From NCBI GenBank assembly GCA_036269135.1, contig DATASQ010000050.1, positions 186,001-250,000 of the forward strand: DNA of 64,000 nucleotides. Direction: 5' to 3'. Positions 1-9,132 of this stretch are shown piece by piece. A program made the position numbers and the translations under genes. The notes under the pieces are model-generated. The model searched no databases. It was not told the DNA's origin and worked only from the letters and a program-made list of their open reading frames with translations. Each line of letters opens with the position of its first letter. Position 1 is the stretch's first letter. This stretch comes from Palsa-343 sp036269135 (lineage in GTDB: Bacteria > Acidobacteriota > Terriglobia > Terriglobales > Acidobacteriaceae).

Positions 1-75
1 ACGCCGGGCATCGTCCTCGACGCCCTCAACGCGCTGCCCAAACCTCAGAACGCCTCTGCGCAGCCCCATCCCTGA
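1..75 (+). CDS. C-terminal end of an unidentified protein
   Basis: An open frame enters from the left edge and ends at a TGA at 73-75, giving 24 residues that finish in a polar tail ending PQNASAQPHP. Nearly all third codon positions are G or C, as in the confirmed genes of this window, which supports real coding on the plus strand. Too little is present to name the protein. The stop codon sits inside a short palindrome (ATCCCTGAGGGAT) that could contribute to transcript ending. Confidence 0.5.
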   Translation, partial: TPGIVLDALNALPKPQNASAQPHP

Positions 76-137
76 GGGATCGGCGCGCCCAGCCGCTGGA
101 TCGCCCTGCGATGGGCCAACGGCCAGTAGGAACATTT

Positions 138-210
138 GGGTGCCCCCTATATGGCGGACTGAGTTGGTTGCCGGGTAGCTCCCAGTGGGCGCCGACTGCC
201 GACGGCACCC
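138..210 (+). other. Structured intergenic stretch, possible leader RNA
   Basis: The 239 bases between the stop at 75 and the next start hold no convincing gene but fold well on paper. GGGTGCC (138-144) pairs perfectly with GGCACCC (204-210). Inside, AGTTGG (162-167) pairs with CCGACT (192-197), TGCC (169-172) with GGCG (188-191), and GGG (173-175) with CCC (181-183). Two of the inner pairs are G-U when read on the plus strand but A-C on the minus strand, so the plus strand is the better RNA. It lies about 105 bases before a diguanylate cyclase start. No known riboswitch class was recognised. Confidence 0.3.
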
Positions 211-314
211 TCGATCGGGAATGCCGCCATCCCCAAAAGTCTCTGGATCAGGCACCTTCGTAACCTCCGACGCCCCCTTTGGGGAATATACGCACTCCCT
301 CCAACCGGCCATAG

Positions 315-2780
315 TTGGAAGTCGAAGGGATTCAATCGACCACGGTGCCGGGATCTACCTCAGGCCGCTCCCTCCTCCCGTGCTGGGCATTGACGCTCAG
401 TGTCCTGGCGATCCCTCTTTATCTACAGGGTCAGACCCAGGCTCACCCCCTCACCCCCATCGCGGCCGTGCGCAACCTTCCCTATGCCGAGGCTGCCAAA
501 GGCCTTCCCGTTCGGGTTACCGGGGTAATCACCTTCAATGGCCTCCCCGACACCGACATCTTCCTCCAGGACCAGGACAGCTGGATCTACGTTCTGCCGG
601 ACAAGCGCTATAACATCCCGCCCGGCTCCCGCGTCGAAGTCACCGGCATCAGCTCCGCCGGCTACACCACGCAGATTCAGGCCTCTTCCATCCGTATGCT
701 GGCCCCTGGCCATCTGCCCCAGCCTGCATTGCTGGACTACGCGCACGCCCTCCTGCACCAGAACGACTGCCGCTACATCTCTCTCGAAGGCATCATTCGC
801 GCCGCTTCGTTCCAGAGCTCAGGCGGGGTCGGCGTCCATCTGTTGCAGCTTGAGTCCGACGGCAAGATGGTCGATGTCGCCGTCAGAGACTTCCCCAACT
901 TCGATCCGGCCCGCCTCCTCGACGCTCGCGTGCGGGTCGCTGGAGCCGTCGGCGGCACTTTCGATGCCACGGAGGAGCGCATTGTCGGGCTGCGTCTCAA
1001 CGTGAGTCACGCTTCCGATATCACCTTTCTTCCGCAGCTTCCTTCCGCCTCCTTACCGCCCCCCACGCTCTCCCTGGCGAGCCTGCTGGCCTCCAATGAG
1101 AGCCTCCGGCCCTGGCATCGCGTCGTTACCACGGGTACCGTCACTCTCTACGATCCCGGCGAGATGCTTGTCATCCAGGATGGCGCGAACAGCCTTCTCA
1201 TCTACACGCGGCAGGTCGACCCGCTCTCGATCGGACAGCGCGTCAGCGTCACCGGATTCGTCACCCCCTCCGACGGCGCCACCGCCATGGAACTTGGGCA
1301 GTTCACTCCGCTGCCCGGCCGCGGCACCGTCGCCTCCCGGCCCAGCAGCTTCGCCGATGCCATGACCGGCTTTTATACCAACCGGCTGCTGACCCTCGAT
1401 GGCACCGTTGTCTCCCAGACGCGCGAGAACCATGCCCACATTCTTTTCCTCCGCTCCGGCAATCAGACCCTGCAGGCCGTCTTCCGCAAGCGCACCCAGG
1501 AACCGGACCCTATCCCCAACTACGCGCCCGGAACGCGGCTGCGCCTCACCGGCGTCTGCATCGTGCACTTTCGCGGGTTCTGGGGCGAGGTCGAGAGCTT
1601 TCAGATCCGCCTTCGCTCCGCAAACGACATTGCCATCCTCCGCCCGGCCTCCTGGTGGACGCTGGGCCACCTTTTCCTCCTCACCTCCGCCGTCCTCGTC
1701 GTCGCGCTCATCGCGCTCGCCTGGGCCATGCTGCTGCGCCGCCGCCTGCTCTCCCACGAAAAGCTTCTCCGCCACAAAAGCGAACTGGAAGCTACTCATC
1801 TCAGTACCTCCGCGCGCCTGGAGCGCCAGCGCAGTCACATTCTTGAGCTCATCAACAGCTTCCATCCCCTCTCCCAGGTCCTCTCCGCCATCCAGTCCTA
1901 TGCCGAAGAATTGTGGCCCGAGAGCCTTGGCTACACGCATGTCCTCGCCGACCGCAAGCTCGTGCTCACCGCCGGCTCTCGTCTTTTCCCCGAGGACCTC
2001 ATTCGCCTGCAGAACATCGACCCTTCCGCCAGCGCCGAACCCTGTGCCCAGGCCGTGCGCTCCCGCTGCGTTGCCGGCGATGCCGACTCGGGGCACATCT
2101 GGTCGCGTCCCATCGTCTCCAGCCGTGGCGAAATCCTCGGCACCATGACCTTCGAGAGCCCCGAAGGCACGCCGCTTCTGCTCAATTCCGAAGCCTTTGA
2201 CTTCGGCTGTAACCTGGCGGCCATCGCCATCGATAACCGCCGCCTTTACGAAGACATTCTTCACCGCTCGCGGCACGATCAGCTCACCGGGCTCCCCAAC
2301 CGATCCGTGGTCGAGGAGCGCCTTGAGGAAGCCCTCCATACCGCCCAGGTCACTCACACCTTTGCCGCCCTGCTCTATCTCGATCTCGACGATTTCAAGC
2401 AGGTCAATGATTCCTATACGCATCGCGTGGGCGATGCTTTCCTCATCGAGGTCGCGCATCGCTTCCGCGCCTGCCTGCGCAGCGGCGATGTCATCGGCCG
2501 CATCGGCGGCGATGAGTTTGTCGCGGTGCTGGCCGATCTCGACGGCCCCAACCTCGCCCACACCATTGCCGAGCGGCTCGTGCGCACGATGGAATCGCCC
2601 TTCCTCATCGAGCATCACCTGATTCGCGGCTCGGTCAGCGTCGGCCTCGCGGTCTATCCATCCTCCGGCCAAAGCGCCCTCAGCATTACCCATCTCGCGG
2701 ATCAGGCGATGTACGCAGCGAAACGAGCCGGCGGCAACCGCATCTGCTCCTCGGACCTCCAGGTCCTCTACCAGGCCTGA
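315..2780 (+). CDS. Membrane-bound sensor diguanylate cyclase (GGDEF)
   Basis: Makes cyclic di-GMP from two GTP in response to an extracytoplasmic signal. A hydrophobic signal segment (about residues 20-43) precedes a long periplasmic region that looks like repeated OB-fold-type units (recurring G-x-V-T patterns), then one membrane helix (about 449-473), a charged coiled-coil linker, a GAF-like segment (about 505-645) and a C-terminal GGDEF domain. The active-site loop is intact (GGDEF, residues 731-735), and RSGD at 722-725 is a well-placed RxxD inhibitory site, so product feedback is expected. The start is uncertain: TTG at 315 gives 821 residues, and a GTG at 345 in the same frame would give a more usual signal-peptide length. 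No EAL or HD-GYP partner lies nearby. Confidence 0.85.
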   Translation: MEVEGIQSTTVPGSTSGRSLLPCWALTLSVLAIPLYLQGQTQAHPLTPIAAVRNLPYAEAAKGLPVRVTGVITFNGLPDTDIFLQDQDSWIYVLPDKRYNIPPGSRVEVTGISSAGYTTQIQASSIRMLAPGHLPQPALLDYAHALLHQNDCRYISLEGIIRAASFQSSGGVGVHLLQLESDGKMVDVAVRDFPNFDPARLLDARVRVAGAVGGTFDATEERIVGLRLNVSHASDITFLPQLPSASLPPPTLSLASLLASNESLRPWHRVVTTGTVTLYDPGEMLVIQDGANSLLIYTRQVDPLSIGQRVSVTGFVTPSDGATAMELGQFTPLPGRGTVASRPSSFADAMTGFYTNRLLTLDGTVVSQTRENHAHILFLRSGNQTLQAVFRKRTQEPDPIPNYAPGTRLRLTGVCIVHFRGFWGEVESFQIRLRSANDIAILRPASWWTLGHLFLLTSAVLVVALIALAWAMLLRRRLLSHEKLLRHKSELEATHLSTSARLERQRSHILELINSFHPLSQVLSAIQSYAEELWPESLGYTHVLADRKLVLTAGSRLFPEDLIRLQNIDPSASAEPCAQAVRSRCVAGDADSGHIWSRPIVSSRGEILGTMTFESPEGTPLLLNSEAFDFGCNLAAIAIDNRRLYEDILHRSRHDQLTGLPNRSVVEERLEEALHTAQVTHTFAALLYLDLDDFKQVNDSYTHRVGDAFLIEVAHRFRACLRSGDVIGRIGGDEFVAVLADLDGPNLAHTIAERLVRTMESPFLIEHHLIRGSVSVGLAVYPSSGQSALSITHLADQAMYAAKRAGGNRICSSDLQVLYQA

Positions 2781-2995
2781 TCGGCAGTCGGCCGTCTTCG
2801 ATGCGGCTCCTGCTGCGGGCCGCGGTTGCCGATGCCCAAAAGGGATTACCCTGCAAATTCCTGGTCTTCAGCGAAATCGAAGGCGAGCACCGCCAGGGCG
2901 CTCCCTCATTTGCGGAAAAGAAGGCTTTGCCAGGAACCCTTCTTCGTCCGCGCACCGGGTCCTGAGCAGATGCACTACACTAGTTTCTTCCGTCC

Positions 2996-3493
2996 ATGAA
3001 CTCACTCTCCATGCTTCCCGACGACCTCGCCTCTCTCAAAGACGATATGGTCGCCTTCATCGCTGGTCACGGCATCCGCCGCGTCCCGGCCCACGCGGGC
3101 GACGACGTCCCTTCCCTGCTCTGGGACGACGACGCTAACCCGGACAGCTGGAAGGACTTTGTCGAAACCGCCAAGGCTGCCGGCGTCGCCTTCATCACCA
3201 TGAGCGAGGATGTCCTCGAAAAAGAAGACGTCGAGCTCCTCATCGAAGAAGTCCAGGACCAGGACTTCGACATCGAGATGGTCACCGGCTCCTCCGAGCT
3301 CGACGAAGCCCAGTCGCTCGTCCGACACATCGGCAAAGTCGGCCGCCTCCAGCTCGGCTTTCCCTGTCAGGGATTTATGTTCCTCTACGAGACCTCGACC
3401 CCGTGGTACGACCGGTACCAGAGCCTGCTCGATTCGGTCGAAGGTCTCGGCGATATCGTCTTCGAAGATGAAGACGAAGACGACGAGCCGTGA
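2996..3493 (+). CDS. Conserved-looking acidic protein of unknown function
   Basis: A 165-residue soluble protein, rich in Asp and Glu, with a very acidic C-terminal tail (EDEDEDDEP). Its size, acidity and patterning resemble the RraB-type regulator-of-ribonuclease fold, but no decisive motif is visible, so this is only a suggestion. It ends 19 bases before the recJ start and is probably co-transcribed with it. There is no clear ribosome binding site before the ATG. A TACACT hexamer at 2976-2981 could be a -10 element placing the transcript start only a few bases before the ATG, which would make the message nearly leaderless. Confidence 0.6.
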   Translation: MNSLSMLPDDLASLKDDMVAFIAGHGIRRVPAHAGDDVPSLLWDDDANPDSWKDFVETAKAAGVAFITMSEDVLEKEDVELLIEEVQDQDFDIEMVTGSSELDEAQSLVRHIGKVGRLQLGFPCQGFMFLYETSTPWYDRYQSLLDSVEGLGDIVFEDEDEDDEP

Positions 3494-3512
3494 GCCGCCC
3501 TGAGCAGGGATC

Positions 3513-5282
3513 GTGAACAGTCCTGAACCGGCCGTTGCCGAGAGGGTCGCCTCTCGATCGCGTCCACCACAGCGCTGGATCCTGCGTACGCCGCGCATTG
3601 ACGAAGCCCAGGCACTGGCCCGCGACGCGCATATTCCGGCGCTCCTCGCAGAATTGCTGCTCGCTCGCGGCATTCGGACGGCCACCGAAGCCGAGCAGTT
3701 TCTGCATCCGCGCATCGAGCACCTGCTCGACCCGTATTCGATGCTGGGCATGGATCGCGCTGTCACCCGCATTCAGCAGGCAGTCGCGGCTCAGGAACCG
3801 ATCCTGATCTACGGCGACTACGACGTCGACGGAACCACGGCCACCGTCCTGCTCAAGACCGCCATCGAGCGCCTCGGCGGCGTCACGCGCTTCCACATTC
3901 CGCATCGGCTCCGCGAAGGCTACGGCATGCAGCGCGAAATTCTGGAAACCGCCGCGCGCGAGGGCGTGCGTCTGGTCATCAGCGTCGACACCGGCATTCG
4001 CGCCTTCGCCGCCGCGGACGCCGCCGCAGAACTCGGCCTCGACCTGATCGTCACCGATCACCATTTGCCCGAGACCGAACTCGGCGTTCCGCGCGCGCTC
4101 GCCGTGCTGAATCCTAATCAGCCTGGGTGCGATTACGGTTGCCGCCATCTTTGCGGCGCAGGCGTGGCGTTCAAGCTGTCCCAGGCGCTTCTCGAGGCAT
4201 GGGATCCAGAACGCACCCGCGCGAAGATTCTGCCTTCCTTCCTCAAGATGCTGGCCATCGCCACGGTCGCCGACGCGGTTCCTCTGCTGGGCGAAAACCG
4301 CGTCTTCGTCGCGCTGGGGCTGGCCGAGCTGCGCCGTCCGGTCGGCGTCGGACTGCGCGCTTTAATGCGCGAGGCTCAAATCGACACAGCGCGCCGTCCG
4401 CTCAACACCGTCGATGTCGGCTTCCGCCTCGCGCCGCGCATCAACGCTGCCGGTCGTATGGATGTTGCGAGCGAAGTCATCGAGCTCTTCACCACCCACG
4501 ACGGCAACCGCGCCGGCGATCTGGCGGCCAAGCTCGAACGGCTGAACCAGGAGCGTCGCGCGGCCGAAGCCGCCATGCTCGCCGAGGTCACCGCGCGCCT
4601 CGACAACCCAGGCTTCCGCGACAGCCGCTGCATCGTCATGGACGGCGATAACTGGCATCGCGGCGTCATCGGCATCCTCGCCTCGCGCATCGTGGATCGG
4701 ACCGGCAAACCGGCGATCGTCATCACCCGTGAAAACGGCGAGGCTTACGGTTCCGGCCGCTCCATCGCTGCCTTTCATCTGCTGGAGGCGATCGAGAGCT
4801 GCCACGACCTCTTCACCCGCTTCGGCGGACACGCGCATGCCGTGGGATTCTCTCTGCCCAGCGAACGCATCGACGATCTGCGCACCCGCCTTTGCTCGTA
4901 TGCCTCTGAGCATCTGCGTGAAGAGGATCTGGGCAATCCGCTCGAATGCCACGCCGAGTTGCCGCTCGACAGTGTCACGCCCGCACTGTATGAATGGCTG
5001 CGCCGCCTCGAGCCCTTCGGCATGGAGAGTGCGGAGCCGATCTTCGTCGCCCGTAACGTGCGGGTCGCCGCCGCGCCATTATTCATGAAGGAGAAACATG
5101 TGCGGCTGCGTGTCGCGCAGGGACTTACGTTCTCCGCCGTCGGATGGAATCTGGCCGAGCGCGTCCGCGATCTCGCTCTCGGCCCCGAGTCGGTGATCCA
5201 CCTCGCCTACCGGCTTCGGGAAAACGATCATCCCGAATTCGGCGGCCTGGAACTCGAAATCGCCGGCCTGGAACCTGCATAA
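3513..5282 (+). CDS. recJ: Single-stranded-DNA-specific exonuclease RecJ
   Basis: 5'-3' single-strand exonuclease acting in recombination, base excision and mismatch repair. The protein is 589 residues, normal for RecJ. The DHH-family metal-binding motifs are present: DYDVDG at 102-107 and DHH at 182-184, followed by the DHHA1 segment with the FGGHAHAVG motif and a C-terminal OB-like region. The start is a GTG with AGGGA a few bases upstream. It follows the small acidic gene by 19 bases and precedes the phosphoketolase by about 108 bases. Confidence 0.95.
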   Translation: MNSPEPAVAERVASRSRPPQRWILRTPRIDEAQALARDAHIPALLAELLLARGIRTATEAEQFLHPRIEHLLDPYSMLGMDRAVTRIQQAVAAQEPILIYGDYDVDGTTATVLLKTAIERLGGVTRFHIPHRLREGYGMQREILETAAREGVRLVISVDTGIRAFAAADAAAELGLDLIVTDHHLPETELGVPRALAVLNPNQPGCDYGCRHLCGAGVAFKLSQALLEAWDPERTRAKILPSFLKMLAIATVADAVPLLGENRVFVALGLAELRRPVGVGLRALMREAQIDTARRPLNTVDVGFRLAPRINAAGRMDVASEVIELFTTHDGNRAGDLAAKLERLNQERRAAEAAMLAEVTARLDNPGFRDSRCIVMDGDNWHRGVIGILASRIVDRTGKPAIVITRENGEAYGSGRSIAAFHLLEAIESCHDLFTRFGGHAHAVGFSLPSERIDDLRTRLCSYASEHLREEDLGNPLECHAELPLDSVTPALYEWLRRLEPFGMESAEPIFVARNVRVAAAPLFMKEKHVRLRVAQGLTFSAVGWNLAERVRDLALGPESVIHLAYRLRENDHPEFGGLELEIAGLEPA

Positions 5283-5390
5283 CGCGGCGCGCGGCTCATC
5301 GCATTTTCATCGTCTGCACCTCGACACAGGGACGAGCGCATCTTACTGTGTATCCAGAACCCTTCCGTATTGCGGAGAATTGAGGTCGCC

Positions 5391-7793
5391 ATGACCGCGT
5401 CTGTCGCCACTCTCCCGGAAACCCTGAGCGCCGAGGAAGTTCGCCAAATCGACGCGTACTGGCGCGCCTGCAACTACCTCTGCGCCGGCATGATCTATCT
5501 CTACGACAATCCTCTGCTGCGGGAGCCTCTCAAGGCTGAGGACATCAAGAAGCGCCTGCTGGGTCACTGGGGATCCGATCCGGGACAGAATCTCGTCTGG
5601 GTGCACCTGAATCGCCTCATCCGGAAACAGGACCTGAACATGATCTACATTTCCGGTCCCGGACACGGCGCGCCGGCCATGCTCTCGAATGCGTGGATGG
5701 AAGGCACCTACTCCGAGATTTATCCCGACAAGAGCCAGGACCTCGAAGGTCTGCAGAAGTTCTTCCGGCAGTTCTCTTTTCCTGGCGGGATCGGCAGCCA
5801 CTGCACGCCGGAGACGCCGGGGTCGATCCATGAAGGCGGCGAACTGGGCTACAGCTTGTCCCACGCGTTTGGCGCTGCTTTCGATAATCCCGACCTGATC
5901 GTCAACTGCGTCGTTGGCGACGGCGAAGCAGAAACCGGGCCGCTGGCTACCTCCTGGCACAGCAACAAGTTTCTCAATCCGGTGCGCGACGGAGCGGTTC
6001 TGCCGATTCTCCATCTGAACGGCTACAAGATCGCGAACCCAACCATTCTGGCCCGCATTCCTCACGAGGAGCTGGAGTGGCTCTTCCGCGGTTATGGATG
6101 GAATCCTCATTTTGTCGAGGGCGACGACCCGCACCGGATGCATCAGCTGATGGCCGCCACGCTCGAGCAATGCCTCGACGAAATCCGCACCATCCAGCGC
6201 GATGCCCGGGAGACAGGCAAGCTCACGGGCGGTGCGGCGGGATGGCCGCGCTGGCCGATGATCGTGCTGCGCTCGCCCAAAGGCTGGACCTGCCCAAAGG
6301 AAGTCGATGGCCACAAGGTCGAGGGTTTCTGGCGCGCGCACCAGGTGCCGATCCTCGAAGTCGCCGAGAACCCGAAGCATCTCCGCCTGCTGGAAGAATG
6401 GCTCCGCAGCTACCGGCCGGAGGAGCTTTTCGATCCGCAGGGGCGCCCGGTTCCGGAATTGCGCGCTCTGGCGCCGGAGGGCCGCCACCGCATGTCGGCC
6501 AATCCTCACGCCAATGGCGGCGTTCTGCTCCAGCCTCTGCACATGCCCGACTTCCGCGACTACGCCGTGAAGATCAAAAGGCCCGGAACGGATTATGTCG
6601 GCGGGACGGAGGTGCTGGCGCACTTTCTCCGCGATGTGATGAAGGACAACCCAACGAACTTCCGCGTCTTCGGCCCCGACGAAACCGCGTCGAACCGGCT
6701 GCAGGCGATCTATGAAGCCAGCCCCAAAACCTGGATGGAGGAGATCAAGCCTGAAGACGCAGACGGTACCGAGATCGCGCCGGACGGCCGCGTGATGGAG
6801 ATGCTGAGCGAGCACACGCTGGAAGGCTGGCTCGAAGGCTACGTGCTCACCGGACGCCACGGCTTCTTCTCGACGTATGAAGCCTTTGTGCACGTGATCG
6901 ACTCCATGTTCAATCAGCACGCGAAGTGGCTGGAGGAATCGAAGAAGGAGCTGCGCTGGCGCGCCTCAGTTTCCTCGGTCAATCTGCTGATCACCTCGGT
7001 GGTCTGGCGGCAGGATCACAACGGCTTTTCGCACCAGGATCCCGGCTTTCTGGATGTTGTCGCCAACAAGAGCGCGTCCGTCACCCGCATTTATTTGCCG
7101 CCTGACGCCAATTGCCTGCTGAGCGTGGCCGACCACTGCCTGCGCAGCCAGGACTACGTCAACGTGATCGTCGCGGACAAGCAGCCGCACCTGCAGTATC
7201 TCGACATGGAGGCTGCGATTCTTCACTGCACCAAAGGCATCGGCATCTGGGACTGGGCCAGCACCGATGACAACGACGAGCCCGATGTGGTTCTGGCCAG
7301 CGCCGGCGACATCGCGACCATGGAGGCCCTCGCCGCCGCCGCGATTCTGCGTGAGCATTTTCCGGACCTGAAGCTGCGCTTCGTCAACGTCGTGGACCTG
7401 TTTCGTCTTCAGCCGTCCGCCGAACATCCCCACGGCCTCAGCGATGCGGACTTCAATTCCCTCTTTACCAGCAACAAACCGGTGATCTTCAATTTCCATG
7501 GCTATCCGCTGCTCATCCATCGCCTCACCTACCGGCGCGACAACCACGACAATATTCACGTTCGCGGCTACAAGGAAAAGGGCAACATCAACACGCCTCT
7601 GGAGCTGGCCATCCTGAATAACGTGAGCCGCTTTAATTTGGCGATGGACATCATCGACCGCGTGCCACGCCTGCAGAATATCGGCTCGCATACCCAGGAA
7701 TGGCTGCGCGATCAGATCACCGACAGCCTCAACTACGCGCATGCCAATGGCATCGACCGGGCCGAGATCCGGAACTGGACATGGCCGCAGTGA
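5391..7793 (+). CDS. xfp: Xylulose-5-phosphate/fructose-6-phosphate phosphoketolase
   Basis: Thiamine-diphosphate enzyme that splits xylulose-5-P (or fructose-6-P) with phosphate to acetyl-phosphate plus glyceraldehyde-3-P (or erythrose-4-P). At 800 residues it matches the family. Recognisable blocks are GPGHGAPA, the diphosphate/metal loop GDGEAETGPLATSW and FGPDETASNRL in the middle domain. The ATG at 5391 is chosen over a TTG at 5370 because GAGG lies five bases upstream and the protein then begins like other family members. Its last 13 bases overlap the acetate kinase start, so the two are almost certainly one translationally coupled operon forming a phosphoketolase-acetate shunt. It would take pentose phosphate such as that produced by the arabinose genes at 48-53 kb. 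Confidence 0.95.
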   Translation: MTASVATLPETLSAEEVRQIDAYWRACNYLCAGMIYLYDNPLLREPLKAEDIKKRLLGHWGSDPGQNLVWVHLNRLIRKQDLNMIYISGPGHGAPAMLSNAWMEGTYSEIYPDKSQDLEGLQKFFRQFSFPGGIGSHCTPETPGSIHEGGELGYSLSHAFGAAFDNPDLIVNCVVGDGEAETGPLATSWHSNKFLNPVRDGAVLPILHLNGYKIANPTILARIPHEELEWLFRGYGWNPHFVEGDDPHRMHQLMAATLEQCLDEIRTIQRDARETGKLTGGAAGWPRWPMIVLRSPKGWTCPKEVDGHKVEGFWRAHQVPILEVAENPKHLRLLEEWLRSYRPEELFDPQGRPVPELRALAPEGRHRMSANPHANGGVLLQPLHMPDFRDYAVKIKRPGTDYVGGTEVLAHFLRDVMKDNPTNFRVFGPDETASNRLQAIYEASPKTWMEEIKPEDADGTEIAPDGRVMEMLSEHTLEGWLEGYVLTGRHGFFSTYEAFVHVIDSMFNQHAKWLEESKKELRWRASVSSVNLLITSVVWRQDHNGFSHQDPGFLDVVANKSASVTRIYLPPDANCLLSVADHCLRSQDYVNVIVADKQPHLQYLDMEAAILHCTKGIGIWDWASTDDNDEPDVVLASAGDIATMEALAAAAILREHFPDLKLRFVNVVDLFRLQPSAEHPHGLSDADFNSLFTSNKPVIFNFHGYPLLIHRLTYRRDNHDNIHVRGYKEKGNINTPLELAILNNVSRFNLAMDIIDRVPRLQNIGSHTQEWLRDQITDSLNYAHANGIDRAEIRNWTWPQ

Positions 7794-8965
7794 AACCGGA
7801 CGCCGACCTGATCCTGGCCATCAACAGCGGGTCGTCGTCTCTCAAATTCGGCCTCTATCGTCCGCCCACCGCCGAAGAAGATCCCCTGCCGGTGCTCACC
7901 GGCGGAGCGATCGGGATCGGCCACAGCAACGGCCGGCTGCAGATCAAGGACGCTCAGGGCGCTGTCCAGATCGATGAGGCGTATCGCCTCGATTCGCAGG
8001 GGCACGCGCTCGCGGAGATCCTGAAGACGATCGACCGAACCTTAAAGAGTCGGCCCACGATGATCGGTCACCGCATCGTGCATGGCGGTCCGCACCTGCG
8101 CGAACACCAGAGAATCACCGAAAGCCTGGTTCGAACACTGGAGGCGGCGGTCCATTTTGCGCCGCTCCATATCCCTCCAGCCGTCAAGCTGATCCACGAA
8201 ACAACGAAGCTGCTGCCCAGGGTTTCGCAATACGCCTGCTTCGATACCGCTTTTCACCGCACGATGCCGGAAACCTCGCGGCATTATCCTCTGCCCGAAG
8301 ACCTCTACAAGAAAGGCGTGGAGCGCTTCGGCTTTCACGGCATCTCCTACGAGTCGCTGCTGTACCGACTGGGCGACGACCTGCCGGACCGCGTGGTTGC
8401 CGCGCATCTGGGCGCCGGCGCCAGTCTGGTCGCGCTGTTCCGCGGCCGCTCCGTCGATACCACGATGGGCATGACCCCCACCGGCGGCATTCCCATGGCC
8501 ACCCGGCCCGGAGACCTCGATCCCGGCATCCTTCTCTATCTGCTGCGCACCGAGAACCTGACCGCCGATCGGATGGAATCGCTGCTGAACCACGATTCCG
8601 GCCTGGGCGCGATTGCCGGCGGGGAGTCCGACATGCGCCTGCTCGAGGACTGTGCGGCCAAAGGCGATGCCCGTGCCCAGCTGGCCATTGAGATCTTTGC
8701 CCAGGCGGTGAAGAAGCAGATTGGCGCCTACGCAGCCGAGCTGGGCGGCCTTGACCGCATGATCTTCACCGGCGGCATCGGGGAGCATAACGCCCGAATG
8801 CGGGACCGGATTTGCGAGGGGCTGGACTTCCTCGGCCTCACCAGCGGCGACCCGGAGCAGTGCGCGAAGGTGCTGGTAATCCCGGCTGAGGAGGAGCTTC
8901 AGATCGCCAGGATTACTGCCCGGCTGCACCAGGGATCCGGTACTTCGGTCACCGGCCGCGGTTGA
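7781..8965 (+). CDS. ackA: Acetate kinase
   Basis: Converts acetyl-phosphate plus ADP to acetate plus ATP, completing the phosphoketolase shunt. The 394-residue protein starts with the typical AINSGSSSLKF segment, contains HLGAGASL (usually HLGNGAS), the MTPTGGIPMATRPGDLDP block and the C-terminal FTGGIGEHN motif. The ATG at 7781 lies inside the 3' end of the phosphoketolase gene (13-base overlap); a longer frame back to 7700 is only read-through of that gene in another frame. No phosphotransacetylase gene is present, which fits acetyl-phosphate coming from the phosphoketolase. Confidence 0.95.
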   Translation: MAAVKPDADLILAINSGSSSLKFGLYRPPTAEEDPLPVLTGGAIGIGHSNGRLQIKDAQGAVQIDEAYRLDSQGHALAEILKTIDRTLKSRPTMIGHRIVHGGPHLREHQRITESLVRTLEAAVHFAPLHIPPAVKLIHETTKLLPRVSQYACFDTAFHRTMPETSRHYPLPEDLYKKGVERFGFHGISYESLLYRLGDDLPDRVVAAHLGAGASLVALFRGRSVDTTMGMTPTGGIPMATRPGDLDPGILLYLLRTENLTADRMESLLNHDSGLGAIAGGESDMRLLEDCAAKGDARAQLAIEIFAQAVKKQIGAYAAELGGLDRMIFTGGIGEHNARMRDRICEGLDFLGLTSGDPEQCAKVLVIPAEEELQIARITARLHQGSGTSVTGRG

Positions 8966-8991
8966 CGCTGCTTCTGCCTGGCACCAATAAT
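8962..8991 (+). promoter_or_regulatory. Candidate sigma-70 promoter for sdhCAB
   Basis: TTGACG (8962-8967), an 18-base spacer and AATAAT (8986-8991). It overlaps the acetate kinase stop codon and lies about 140 bases before sdhC, the first gene of the next operon. Prediction by eye only. Confidence 0.4.
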
Positions 8992-9132
8992 AGAGATTCG
9001 CCTTCTGCGTCCTGACGGTTCTGACAAATCACCGGCAGCCGTCTTTGCGCAGCAGGTGACCTGGTTTTATCGTTTGCCGGACTCAGGAAAAGAGAAGGAT
9101 GGTACCGTGATCCATCGCTCCAGGTTTGCTGC

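Noticed and set aside
100..260. S-box-like SAM riboswitch read on the minus strand (CCCGGCAACC, ATCCAGAG segments)
   Set aside because: The core elements are misspaced, the expected GGTGC-AATTCC block is altered, and no minus-strand gene follows to the left; helices pair better on the plus strand.
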